Shown piece after piece: positions 43,138 through 52,313 of a stretch of 64,000 nucleotides of DNA. Where the stretch lies: contig JAJTUQ010000011.1 of the NCBI GenBank assembly GCA_021399445.1, forward strand, positions 372,001 through 436,000, written 5' to 3'. Position 1 is the first letter of the stretch. Each line of letters opens with the position of its first letter. The translations under genes were made by a program, and so were the position numbers. The DNA comes from Xylogone sp. PMI_703 (Eukaryota > Ascomycota > Leotiomycetes). The notes under the pieces were generated by a model. That model saw only the letters and a list, made by a program, of their open reading frames with translations, had not been told where the DNA came from and did not search any database.

Positions 43138-43704
43138 ATGTCTCAAGAGATACACCAGAAACTTGATAATATCAGCAAAACCATTTGCAGTCTCCGCGAC
43201 GTGGGGGATAGCGTCTTTGACGAGCTATATTCGAAAGTATCTAAACTCCTAGTACAGGTTGAAATACAAAAGGGCCTAAATGAAATAGCGCGAACTATTC
43301 GAGATGGAAGTGCACTACCAGTTCGGAGGATTAATTACAACATCAAGAAGCTATCCGACAATGATGAGGCGTGCCAAATCCGCTGGTCGGCCTTGCGGAA
43401 ACTCAACTGCCCACAGATTATATTTAGCACGATGGCTTTCTCAGGATTGGTCTCTCTGGCAGATGAACAATTCGAGTACCTTGTGGAGAACGTGCCGAAC
43501 TATATCAAGGTCCAAGAGTTACCTTGCGACTGGATTGCACGTGACCAGATTAGAAAGGTTGTAGCAGGCACACCAAGGCGAGAGAGTACGCAGCCATTCT
43601 TACAGGGTGAGTTTCGCTTTACACTATTCAGCAAGGAAGTACTCAATAATTGGACTAGATTACCATGGTCTCGAGATAAAATTAAGCCAAGATTCCCATT
43701 CTAA
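43138..43704 (+). CDS. Hypothetical helical protein, overlaps next gene at TAATG
   Basis: The ATG at 43138 (MSQEIHQKLDNISKTICSLR) opens 188 codons; an open frame continues upstream without an ATG. The N-terminal part is helical (residues 1-60). The middle contains IRWSALRKLNCPQIIFSTMA and YLVENVPNYIKVQELPCDWI. It is not a family I can name. The stop codon TAA shares its last base with the ATG of the next frame (TAATG at 43702), an arrangement known from bacteria and viruses but rare in fungi. The end region TTCTAATGCCAAG also resembles a branch site and acceptor, but no donor tested restored a single frame. So two genes, a bicistronic message or a missed intron all remain possible. Confidence 0.5.
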   Translation: MSQEIHQKLDNISKTICSLRDVGDSVFDELYSKVSKLLVQVEIQKGLNEIARTIRDGSALPVRRINYNIKKLSDNDEACQIRWSALRKLNCPQIIFSTMAFSGLVSLADEQFEYLVENVPNYIKVQELPCDWIARDQIRKVVAGTPRRESTQPFLQGEFRFTLFSKEVLNNWTRLPWSRDKIKPRFPF

Positions 43705-44576
43705 TGCCAAGAAAGATAAAACGTCAGCGAGGAAGTGCCAACGACTTGAAGGTGCGTTTTGATAATATCGAATTAGGGACTGAAGCTCACCCCCCAGCAG
43801 GCAAACACACGCCGTCAACCAGCGGCATCAATGAGGGCGACGGAGGTGGTCGGAAACGCAAACGCGGGACTAGTCAGGAACGCTGGCCCAGCGCCTCAGA
43901 TGGGCGTAATGGTGTGATCCGGGCAGGATCCATCGAGACCACTGAAGCCCCAGCAGGTGTTAATCTTCAGACGGGAAATGCATCCAGTCTCGATTCATCC
44001 CTTTCCCAAACATCAATTGGACTCATACATGACCAAGGAGGAGCGAATGGGAAGACTAGTCCGGGGGATGCCAACTTCAGGGCGGCGTCTCAGGGGCAAG
44101 GTGCCCGTCAGGTTGAAGCAAGTGAAACGAACATAGCGATGATGACCGAGGTGGATAAACTAGAGAGAACTCTTGGAGGCTACCTATTCAAAGGTATGGA
44201 TGCGAGCCGTATGAGAACTCGAGAGAAGGATGGGGGAATGATGAGATTTACCGATACTGTGCGTTTGCATTTTGCTTATCACAAAGGCGAGGATTTTAAG
44301 TTAGAGCTCTGGCTATGTTCGTCGATCGGGAAAGCCATTTCGCAAGCAAAGATGAGATCGGTCGAAGACTTGAGGAGCATGCTTGGTAATTATCTCTTCA
44401 ACGCTATGAAAGCCAGCAATTGGAGAAAGGAAGAGGAGAAAAAGGGAATATCAGAATGTACTGGCGCCATCGATGTATCTTGTCCCAACGCCGATGATGG
44501 CAGCGATTGCAAGGTGGAAGTGATGTTGTGTTTCGTGACGGGTAAAGATGTATATGCAGAAATATATCCTAGCTAG
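43704..44576 (+). CDS. Hypothetical protein with duplicated C-terminal domain
   Basis: 290 residues. The first 150 are low-complexity and basic (GGGRKRKRG near residue 48 could be a nuclear signal). Two copies of a domain of about 60 residues follow, at 152-210 and 222-282: each starts L(E/R)xxLGxYLFxxM(D/K)AS and ends (L/M)LC(S/F)xxGKxx. The domain is not recognised. The gene begins in the TAATG overlap with the previous frame and ends overlapping, by four bases, the 3' end of the convergent gene at 44573. Confidence 0.55.
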   Translation: MPRKIKRQRGSANDLKVRFDNIELGTEAHPPAGKHTPSTSGINEGDGGGRKRKRGTSQERWPSASDGRNGVIRAGSIETTEAPAGVNLQTGNASSLDSSLSQTSIGLIHDQGGANGKTSPGDANFRAASQGQGARQVEASETNIAMMTEVDKLERTLGGYLFKGMDASRMRTREKDGGMMRFTDTVRLHFAYHKGEDFKLELWLCSSIGKAISQAKMRSVEDLRSMLGNYLFNAMKASNWRKEEEKKGISECTGAIDVSCPNADDGSDCKVEVMLCFVTGKDVYAEIYPS

Positions 44577-44868
44577 GTTTTTCGCACCAATTTGAAGTCT
44601 GTATCAATCACAATTACACTGCGCCCCGCAGGAAGAAGCACATCCTCTTTGTTCGCATCTGTCCTCTGAGAGGTGACTTCTCTTACACCTACAGCTATGC
44701 GGCCAGATCCAGCCTTCCATGCCATATATCTATCGTAATCAACTGCTTTGAAAGTATGATAGCTGATGAATTCGTAGTCCCCGTCGACAGTTTGTTCGGC
44801 CTGCGGTCTTCGCATTAGAATTGGTAAGCATTTGGATAGGGGTCGAAGCCGACTTTTACCTCAGGCAT
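44573..44868 (-). CDS. Small hypothetical protein, two exons
   Basis: A three-codon first exon (ATG CCT GAG at 44868..44860) is joined through a 59-nt intron (GTAAAA donor, CTAATG branch-like site, GACCGCAG acceptor) to 44800..44573, giving 78 residues: AEQTVDGDYEFISYHTFKAV, then DRYMAWKAGSGRIAVGVREV and LPAGRSVIVIDTDFKLVRK. The alternating hydrophobic pattern of the C-terminus suggests beta structure. Without the intron the frame can use the ATG at 44815 (MRRPQ). No family recognised. The 3' end overlaps the convergent gene by four bases. Confidence 0.45.
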
Positions 44869-44927
44869 TAGAGTGGTAATCTAAATTCTCAGCCGTGTTC
44901 AAGATCCAACGTTGTTCGTACTGAGTT

Positions 44928-45488
44928 TCAAAACCATTCTTCTTTGGCCGCTATACAGATCAGCGATACTGGCCGGCAGGTAAAAAGGAATACGCACCAC
45001 TCTGTTGACTCCTGCTGGAATGGGGTCGATGAGAAGGGTCAAAGTCAAATACTGACGTGTCTGTTGGAGGCTCGAGGTGGGGACGTTCGATAGGCGATTC
45101 GATGACTGCGAAATGCGTCAGTGTGTGATGTTTTGTCACCAGGTGAAGAAGAATGCGAGAATGAGGGAGACTATCGCTCATACAATCCCACGGTGTTATA
45201 GGGGATGAAGCGGCTTGTCCTGTATTTACCTCGATATGAAGGGCGGTTTGCCTGGTTTGGAGCCGTAAAAGTTTGCCTATTTTGCGCAAAAACAGATGGT
45301 GACGAGTCCTCAAAATCGGAGGGAGATCCTACGCCTTGATAGAATAGACGAAGCTTGATAAGTGAGATGATGGAGGATAACGAGGCGCGGCGCGAGAGAT
45401 GAAAGAATCTGATGTTGTCGAGAGACGCCGATATGCGACGGGAACTTCTTGTGACGGTAGAGATATATGGTGGGGCTCGACGTGCCAT
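44928..45488 (-). CDS. Basic hypothetical protein, three exons
   Basis: Exons 45488..45230, 45105..44998 and 44950..44928 give 129 residues through introns of 124 and 47 nt (both phase 1). The N-terminus is strongly basic and hydroxylated (MARRAPPYISTVTRSSRRIS), suggestive of a mitochondrial presequence. It is followed by a hydrophobic helix (LSSIISLIKLRLFYQGVG) and a polar tail with SVFDFDPSHRPHSSRSQQS. The start lies in a segment duplicated at 45905..46010. The last exon is only 23 nt, so the 3' end is uncertain. A long open alternative (RPKKNGFETQYEQRWILN) over the last exon is out of phase. Confidence 0.4.
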
Positions 45489-45560
45489 GTGATTTTACTC
45501 AGCAACCCGATACTGACCGAGAAGACCCATTTAGGCTTCAATGCCTTTTAAGCTGCAAAA
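45460..45560. repeat. Diverged duplication around a start codon, copy 1
   Basis: GGTGGGGCTCGACGTGCCATGTGATTT and following ACTGACCGAGAAGACCC match 45905-46010 (GGTGGGGTTCGATGCCATATGTGATTT in the second copy is split here as described) with short indels. The copy includes the minus-strand ATG of the gene at 45488. Confidence 0.6.
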
Positions 45561-45904
45561 GGTGGACTAGCTGGGGGGAAAAACAACACCACAAAAAAGC
45601 GCGAACCAAACCTAAAGGAACACCTGTCACTTCCACAGGCAAGTACCACGACTACATTCACGGGAATCCTGCTCGTGCACTCATCAGTAACATAGGAACC
45701 TGATATCGTTCAATACGATCGCCACCACCTTAGCGTAGGTGGGATGAAGTCTATGGCAGGGTTGGGCAGAGCTGGTCGGGCAGTACAACTGAAGTCATTA
45801 TTGTCGCTCAGAAACAACCTGGATGGTGTCTGATCCCTTGCTTGCAATTTGAGAGGTTGATGAGGTTATTCATTTACAGGAAGGAAATTGTGGTTGCAGG
45901 ACTT

Positions 45905-46010
45905 TGCGAGTGGTGGGGTTCGATGCCATATGTGATTTGTTCAGCAGTCCCAATAACTGACCGAAAAGACCCCAGTGCAGTTAGGCTGCAATGCCTTTGG
46001 AATGCCTTCG
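45905..46010. repeat. Diverged duplication around a start codon, copy 2
   Basis: Second copy of the segment at 45460. Its minus-strand ATG opens only 19 codons (MASNPTTRKVLQPQF), so this copy looks like a dead 5' fragment of the same gene. Related short blocks are found at 46048 and 46684 (AATTTAACTAT(T/C)TGGGA). Confidence 0.6.
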
Positions 46011-46140
46011 GGCTGAAAGGTGCAGGAAGCTTCCGTTGCAAAAAGTTCCAGAAATTTAACTATTTGGGATTCTTACATATCTTGCCCCAAATCAAATCCT
46101 CCTCGAACAAATTAAGTGTGTCCAGGATTTGCACAACATA

Positions 46141-46407
46141 CTATGCGCCTACTACGACGGTCGCGAAGTTTTCGAGCCGGACGGGAGTGAAGAATGCTGC
46201 CTCGACAGCACCATCCTCGTATGGCAGAAAGAGCTCGTGTTCTGATCGTATGAACATACCCTGGCTGCGGCCATAATCCTTTGTTGGACAATTGACTAAC
46301 CAGGAGGCAAAGCTTTCAGTCAACTCTGCGTCGACGTCGACTTCCCCTTTCAAATGATCATTTTTCGACTGCGCCGAGCCTATCACGAGATTTGGATTGA
46401 GCAGCAT
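46141..46407 (-). CDS. Small hypothetical protein
   Basis: The ATG at 46407 is followed by 88 codons, acidic with SKNDHLKGEVDVDAELTESF and a C-terminal FFTPVRLENFATVVVGA. The last block is echoed at 46437-46490 on the same strand, where ATG starts MSGTASSSHTKGFTTVVGA, so part of the gene has been duplicated in tandem. No domain, signal peptide or intron is evident. Could be a fragment of a longer gene that decayed by duplication. Confidence 0.35.
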   Translation of the reverse strand: MLLNPNLVIGSAQSKNDHLKGEVDVDAELTESFASWLVNCPTKDYGRSQGMFIRSEHELFLPYEDGAVEAAFFTPVRLENFATVVVGA

Positions 46408-46984
46408 ATCTTAAGCCGCTACCAGAATTTATGCGCCAACAACAGTCGTAAAACCCTTCGTATGACTGGAGGATGCTGTACCGCTCATTTCTACTTTTGA
46501 GGCAGCCTCAAAGGAAGCTGTTTGTCATCCAACGACGCCACTTCCTTTCTTGAATAACGAAAATGTCGTGATCTAACGAGATCGGAAGGCCTTCATTTGC
46601 ATTTATTGGGACGAGGTCACTCATGAGAAGATTGTAATGATTATTGAAGAATCGAACTCGTTGGTACTGTGTTTCCGCCCAGAGATTTAACTATCTGGGA
46701 GTCGTGCAGTATATTTGGCACCAATTCAATCATCCTCAGAATTTGCGCAACGCACTAACTTTCTTGAAGCCATGTTCTGGTGTGGCTGACCCACATCGAT
46801 GCACGTACGTACGGAAGCCGTACATGGTCTCTGATGGTTCAAACGAAGCGCACGTGACCCGGCTACACATGCTAATGGATGGCGTCTCGCCTGTTGCCTC
46901 GACAATGATTACGCTCTCCCCCATTGATGCGTCTTCCGAATATCGTCATCACATTCAATTCAATAACAACCCTACTCCTACAGA
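46408..46984. other. Spacer with duplicated fragments
   Basis: Contains the second copy of the FTTVVGA-type end (46437-46490, minus) and the AACTATCTGGGA block at 46684. Otherwise the promoter region of the gene at 46985. The plus frame 46644-47141 is a shadow of that gene's start. Confidence 0.4.
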
Positions 46985-49294
46985 ATGTCGTCCAGACGGG
47001 AATCAGAGTTTGCGCGTCTTGAGCAACTGCTTCGAGAGGCAGATGAGCGAGCAGAGCAGGAGCGAAGACGTGCGGAGGAAGCCGATGAGCGTGCAGAACA
47101 AGAAAGAAGACGTGCCGAGGACGAGCAGCGAAATCGAATAGAAGAAGAAAAAAAGACAAGACCCACCACATTTGAAGAATACCTACGTGCCTGTCACACA
47201 TTCCTCTCGAAACCGCTTCGTATCCAGACAGACAAAAACCTCAGCACACAGGGCTCCATCACCAGCCCCAAAAACAAGCCTTGCCCGACCCTGTTGAAGC
47301 CTTGGACAGACTTTCCGATTCTGCAACATCAACTGTTTGAGAATATCTGCGTGTATATTCCTCCCGAAGCGAAATGCTTTAGCTCCACCCAGTATCTCAC
47401 TGAGCTTGGACAAGACCTTTGCGACCGACCACTGGCGAGCGAGAAGGATTTGGAGACATATCAGCGCTTAGCCGTTGAGCGACCGACAACCAACATTATC
47501 TCTCACCTTCAACAGATAGAGGAGGCTCGCCATGCGTTCAATTTGGGCGAGGGCATCATTTTCGAGAACCATGCCAACACCCTCAGTGATAACAACGAAG
47601 AGGTTCAACAAAGTCTACAGATTCTGAGCATCTCGGACAAAAGACAAGCTTCCAACTCGAATCCGAAACCGCGAAACACCGACCAGGTTTGTATATACAA
47701 GAACGCAGATGGTACACGGAGTCTTTGTACGGTCGTGGAATACAAACCTTCTCACAAGCTGTCGATCTTCAATCTAAGGGCTGGGTTTTTGCGGGCAGAC
47801 AGCGGGTCTATGAATATCCCGGAGGATGTCATCAATCGGATCACAATACCGACAGATCCGGAGGAGAAGTTTGTATACCACTCTGAGTGGCTGACGACAG
47901 CTGCTGTAACCCAAACATATGGATATATGCTTGAGAACGGCCTCGAGTATAGCAAATTGGCTACGGCAGAAGCCGACGTTTTCTTCCAGGTCAAGGAGGA
48001 TGAGCCGCATACGCTTTATTACCACCTCGCAGAACCCAACATCGAAGCCGAAGCGCAGAGCGACGTTGACATTTTGATTTCTCGCACCGCAGTGGGCCAG
48101 ACTTTAACCTTCTGTTTAATGGCCCTGGACTCGAAACCTCGCAGCCAAAAATGGCGAAATCACGCGCTAGAGACAGCATGCAGGGCCGTGATCGATCACG
48201 AAGCAATCTTACGACAGATACCCGCTGAAGAGAAGACCTTGACTCCTCCGTCCTCGGTGTTTCATGCACGAATCCATCCTTTCAAGCGGTCGCCCATCAT
48301 GTTGAGACCCAGGAAGTCACGGAAGGCGAGAAATAGTTGTGGCTCCGCAGATATAATTGTGCACGAAGATCTACAGAGTCCGTCTGGCTCATCGGATGAG
48401 ACCTCAGACTTCGAAACGCCAAGCAAGCCAAAGGCTCGTACGGGCCAGTCTAGTACTAGACAAATGCGTGCTGCCAAAACATCACAAGCGGCTGAAGAGA
48501 GCAATGTCCACCACCGGCAATATTGCACACAAGCATGCTTATTAGGGCTTGCACGAGGGCGTCTCTTGGACGATGCTTGCCCAAATGTCAACGCACATCG
48601 GGGTCATGGGACCGGCAACGAACATGCTTTAGGGCGGAAGTCCCTTGCGAAACTTATGTTGCGTCAACTCACGGAAGACCCCGATAATGGATGTGAGCCA
48701 CTCGGAAAGCAAGGCGCTCGTGGTGCTCTGTTCAGATTGACTTTGGAATCGTATGGATATACTTTCGTTGCCAAAGGGACTGTGACAGCATTCAAAGCAA
48801 AGTTGAAGCACGAAGGTTTGGTTTACCGACATTTGGACGAAGTCCAAGGAGAGCTTATACCAATCTACCTTGGGAACATCTCTCTCATCCGTCCTTACTT
48901 TCTTGACGTTGGGGTTAGAATAATTCACATGCTGCTTATGTCATGGGCAGGCGAGCAGGCACGCGAGGATTTGATGTTGGCCATGGGACGAGATTTAGCT
49001 GTGGAAACGAGTGGGGCAGTTACAAAGATGCTGAGTTGCGGAGTGGAGCATCGTGATGTACGGCCACCAAACGTGCTATGGAATCCCGAGATCAGAAATG
49101 TGGTGCTGGTAGATTTCGAGCGTTCAGAGATTTTGAATCAGGTGCCAGTTCTCCAAGAGACATCGCCTAACCGGAAGCGGAAGCGGAAGCACCCGGACTT
49201 CGACCCATCCTGTCAGTCTTCTGACGGACTTTTCGCCAATCCCAGCAAGTGCTTCGATTGGAGCGATCCATATGTTTTAAGTAATCTACAATAA
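46985..49294 (+). CDS. Nuclease-like (PD-(D/E)XK?) and protein kinase-like fusion protein
   Basis: An intronless 769-residue frame. Residues 1-60 form a charged coiled coil with two copies of ADERAEQERRRAE. The central part (about 70-430) holds RSLCTVVEYKPSHKLS with E252 and K254, compatible with the E-X-K of a PD-(D/E)XK nuclease, but the preceding Asp is not certain. Residues 430-540 are a polar linker. The C-terminal part is kinase-like: GARGALFRL, FVAKGT, then GVEHRDVRPPNVLW (H689, R690, D691) and LVDFERSEIL (D710). HRD and DFE are intact, the activation segment is very short. This layout is reported for fungal Crinkler/REase-kinase type proteins. It might act in inter-genome conflict or as an effector, which is inference. 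No secretion signal. Confidence 0.7.
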   Translation: MSSRRESEFARLEQLLREADERAEQERRRAEEADERAEQERRRAEDEQRNRIEEEKKTRPTTFEEYLRACHTFLSKPLRIQTDKNLSTQGSITSPKNKPCPTLLKPWTDFPILQHQLFENICVYIPPEAKCFSSTQYLTELGQDLCDRPLASEKDLETYQRLAVERPTTNIISHLQQIEEARHAFNLGEGIIFENHANTLSDNNEEVQQSLQILSISDKRQASNSNPKPRNTDQVCIYKNADGTRSLCTVVEYKPSHKLSIFNLRAGFLRADSGSMNIPEDVINRITIPTDPEEKFVYHSEWLTTAAVTQTYGYMLENGLEYSKLATAEADVFFQVKEDEPHTLYYHLAEPNIEAEAQSDVDILISRTAVGQTLTFCLMALDSKPRSQKWRNHALETACRAVIDHEAILRQIPAEEKTLTPPSSVFHARIHPFKRSPIMLRPRKSRKARNSCGSADIIVHEDLQSPSGSSDETSDFETPSKPKARTGQSSTRQMRAAKTSQAAEESNVHHRQYCTQACLLGLARGRLLDDACPNVNAHRGHGTGNEHALGRKSLAKLMLRQLTEDPDNGCEPLGKQGARGALFRLTLESYGYTFVAKGTVTAFKAKLKHEGLVYRHLDEVQGELIPIYLGNISLIRPYFLDVGVRIIHMLLMSWAGEQAREDLMLAMGRDLAVETSGAVTKMLSCGVEHRDVRPPNVLWNPEIRNVVLVDFERSEILNQVPVLQETSPNRKRKRKHPDFDPSCQSSDGLFANPSKCFDWSDPYVLSNLQ

Positions 49295-49581
49295 TGTGAT
49301 ATAGTGTGAACAGGGCATTCTTCGTAACCGGTATAATAAATCTTCCGGTACGACTAAAGATTCCAAATTTTGAGTGAATTATGGGGCTTGTTGCCTTTAT
49401 GCCTCAGGCTCTAAAACCTTCTCCAGGTTTCGTTCTTGTGATATCTGAAAGCTTCCATTGAAATATTTGAAATTGTAAAGCAGAAATAGCATAAGTGCTA
49501 TACCTGGCAGAAATCAAGTAGGTAACATCCCGAATTTGTCCTATCCCATGATGCAATTCGATCTTATTTAGCACGTGATCT

Positions 49582-49790
49582 TCAAAACAATCTTAATATA
49601 GAGAAATGTGACTCCAATATGGGTATAGATTTATGGATGTCAGCCCACGTGGTGCCATCTTCTACCAACTGGACAACCATCATATCCTCTTGCACTGTCC
49701 ATGGGATCTCCTCTATCGAGAGCCCTAACGTTGTAGCAGAGATATCAGGTGGTCTTACAGGCCAGTCAAGGCCTATAAGCTCATCTACCT
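49582..49790 (-). other. Possible Myb/SANT-like exon
   Basis: After a CCCCAG acceptor at 49791 an open frame of about 68 codons contains LSIEEIPWTVQEDMMVVQLV and EDGTTWADIHKSIP, matching the Myb/SANT spacing W-x(n)-ED-xx-LV-x(4)-W. It ends at a TGA at 49582. No matching upstream exon with an ATG could be fixed, so it may be the 3' exon of a gene or a remnant. Confidence 0.4.
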
Positions 49791-50499
49791 CTGGGGATAG
49801 ATAAAGGAGGGCATGTCATTTCAAGCATCGAAGTTGATCGACGAGTTCAACAATGTACAATGAGGTCGCCGAGAATGGCTGCAGACACTGGCGCCCTACT
49901 ACCGAGATCAACCTGCATATTATGTCCACCCTTCACCAATCCCTTGTTGGAAATCGAAGTGCGACTTATCATGGTTAAAAAAGACCTGTCCAACAAATTT
50001 CGGGTATAACATTGGCTACCCGCTAGCAAAGTTCAGCTTCTTCATCCCAGCCTGATGTTGTAGAAGGGCCCCCTTGGTCCTTGTGCCCAGATAAAATGTC
50101 AAAATCCTGAAAATAGCGACAGATTATATATCTTACCATGTTGGAAAACTCAAGTGATTGTTCTGTATCGAATTTCGAATCTCAAATTGTAAGGAACGCC
50201 CAAGTTTGTGAGATTACCTCTCGATCTCAGTTAGGCTTCACATGCCACGTACCTGATCCATGACCTACCGACATGATCAAATCTGAATATCTCAAGTAGC
50301 ACGATCCCCTGCTAGCTCCCAGCGTCAGACAAATACTAACGCGCTGATTGGCCATGATAGCTTCTGATCGACGGTGGGGTATCATCCACTTTATGCTCCG
50401 CCCATCAAGCACGAAAGCCAAAAGTTGTCGAGTTGGGAAGTCGGAGATGCTGCAAGTTGTTTGATGAGTTTTTGATTTTTGGCCGAATGGTTGGTTTGG
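49791..50499. other. Spacer
   Basis: No complete gene. A 60-codon minus frame (49847-50029, LGSRAPVSAAILGDLIVH) may be an upstream exon of the Myb-like frame, but the phases tested did not join. Confidence 0.3.
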
Positions 50500-50629
50500 C
50501 GTAACTGTTCCGCCAAGCTTTCTAGAGATTTCCCTCGAGCTAGGGAAAACGAACCAATGATCTCTGCCAATTTCAAGAAATACTACTATATCAAGTAAGA
50601 TTCTTGGAAAGCTTGGCGGAACAGTTACG
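50500..50629. mobile_element. MITE-like element with 23-bp perfect inverted repeats
   Basis: 50500..50522 (CGTAACTGTTCCGCCAAGCT plus TTC) and 50607..50629 are perfect inverted repeats bracketing 84 nt without coding potential. Size and structure fit a miniature inverted-repeat element. The minus frame 50227-50640 simply reads across it. No clear target-site duplication. Confidence 0.7.
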
Positions 50630-50740
50630 AAGTACGTCAAGCATTAGACCACAATACCCACAAAACAAGCAGATCCCAAGCCACCTCCGACCTCCCCATC
50701 TCGCAGGGTCTCATCGCCATCGCCATTTCAAGTATCTTAC

Positions 50741-52044
50741 CACCTTGCTAAAAAAAAAAAGGCGCACTGCAAAATCGCTTACGTCACTTACATTTATTTG
50801 AAATTAACTTACACATATTCCACCACTTTAATTACTAAATATGGCTTCTCAACATTATATGACCCCTAAAAAGGCTCGAATTCAAGGCACTTGTGATTTT
50901 CTCGATGCGAAAGGCATAGAATACAGCCATATGGATGTATTTAGGTTCCATGGAGCCGAAAAATCCAGTGGTTGGAAAGCTTTGCGTGAACCTAGGGAAT
51001 ATGATTCAAGGACTTTTCATTCAACATTTGCAGAGACTCGAGGAAGGAAAAGAAAGCTTACAAATGATGATTTAATTGTGATCGAATCTTTTATCGAAAA
51101 TAATGGTTTTGATGGTCGTACAGTGCCTTGGGCAGGACTTCCTGCAGCAGCAGGACTTGATATCGACGCTTGTGGGGAAACAGTTCGAAATATTGTGAAG
51201 GATTTAAACTTTCGAATGTGTATAGCTTGTGAAAAAAGCTGTTTCCTCACATTTGGCAGAAAAAGGATTGAATATTCACGAATAATGCTAGAAAGATATC
51301 CTGAGCCTGAAGATTGGTGGCATGTGAGATTTTCAGATGAAGTCCACTTTGGCTGGGGTCCTTCAGGAAAGGTTTATGTGATTCGAAGGCCATGGGAACG
51401 TCATTGTCATGGTTGTTTAATTGAAAAAAGCCAGCCAAAAGAGAAAGACTCCAAAAGATTACATGCTTGGGCTGTTGTTGGTCATGATTTTAAGAGTGAT
51501 TTGAATTGGTATCAGGTTCCAGGGAATAATAATGGCAAAATGAGTATGAAGGTGTATAGGGATTCAATTCTTGAGCCTATAATAGGGTCATGGTTACAAA
51601 AAGGTTATGATTTTATCCTTGAGGAGGATGGTGATTCAGGCCATGGAACCAGTAAGTGCAATATCATCAAAACTTGGAAAAGGCTTAATGGTCTTGAATC
51701 CTTTTTCAATTGTCCTCAATCTCCTGATTTTGTTCCAATTAAACGAGCATTTCAAGCTCCTAAGGAAGCTGTGAAAAAAAGGCCTTGTTGAGAGGATGAA
51801 ATTGTGAAGGAATTAGCCTTAGAAGGTTGGAATGCACTTTCACAAGATACAATTAATAAATGGGTAGATGAAATCCCTCAAATATTCAAAAATTGTATTA
51901 CTTTAAAGGGTAAAATGACAGGACATTGAATTATAATCTATTGTATTTAATTCTATCGAATTTTACAGTATAATACATAGTAAATTTGATGGCTGAAAAG
52001 AGGGTGGGGTGGTTTTGCAGTGCGCTTTTTTTTTGGGCAAGGTG
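50741..52044 (+). mobile_element. Tc1/mariner-like transposon with long TIRs
   Basis: Left end 50741..50774 (CACCTTGC, TA, a run of A, then GGCGCACTGCAAAA) and right end 52013..52044 (TTTTGCAGTGCGC, a run of T, GGGCAAGGTG) are imperfect inverted repeats of about 32-34 bp. Both ends lie close to TTACC/CTTACC, so a TA duplication is possible but one position is ambiguous. The single gene inside is a Tc1-type transposase with one nonsense codon. Confidence 0.75.
50841..51929 (+). pseudogene. Tc1-like DDE/D transposase with one in-frame TGA
   Basis: ATG 50841 opens 316 codons, stopped by TGA at 51789; the same frame continues as EDEIVKELALEGWNALSQDT to a stop at 51929. Motifs are a paired-type HTH N-terminus (RKRKLTNDDLIVIESFIENN), the first catalytic Asp in VRFSDEVHFGWGPSGKVY, and ILEEDGDSGHGTSKCN with the second Asp, as in DDE_3 proteins; the third acidic residue would be in CPQSPDFVPIKRA-type context (here PIKRA replaces the usual P-I-E-N). 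The premature TGA stands where Trp is common, so a G-to-A change (C-to-T on the other strand) explains it. With a changed third residue and the stop the enzyme is probably dead. Confidence 0.75.
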
Positions 52045-52313
52045 CTTACCAACGAGATCTCGATCCATCCAGCCCTCATCCTTATCCCCAAAGCCATCCC
52101 CCCACCCTCAAATTCTTAGCAATATACCTCTAATCCAATCACGACCCTATAAAGTGATCCACTTGGACGTTGAAACTTGTCTCCTTGATTATCGAGCTTG
52201 CTTCGCGGGCCATCATCTCCGGGGGGTTTTGAGACGTGCAACAAAAGATTTGACACAATAGTGTGTCGAATCAGGAACAATGGTGATTGTTGTCCTGGGT
52301 GTGAAAAGGTGGG

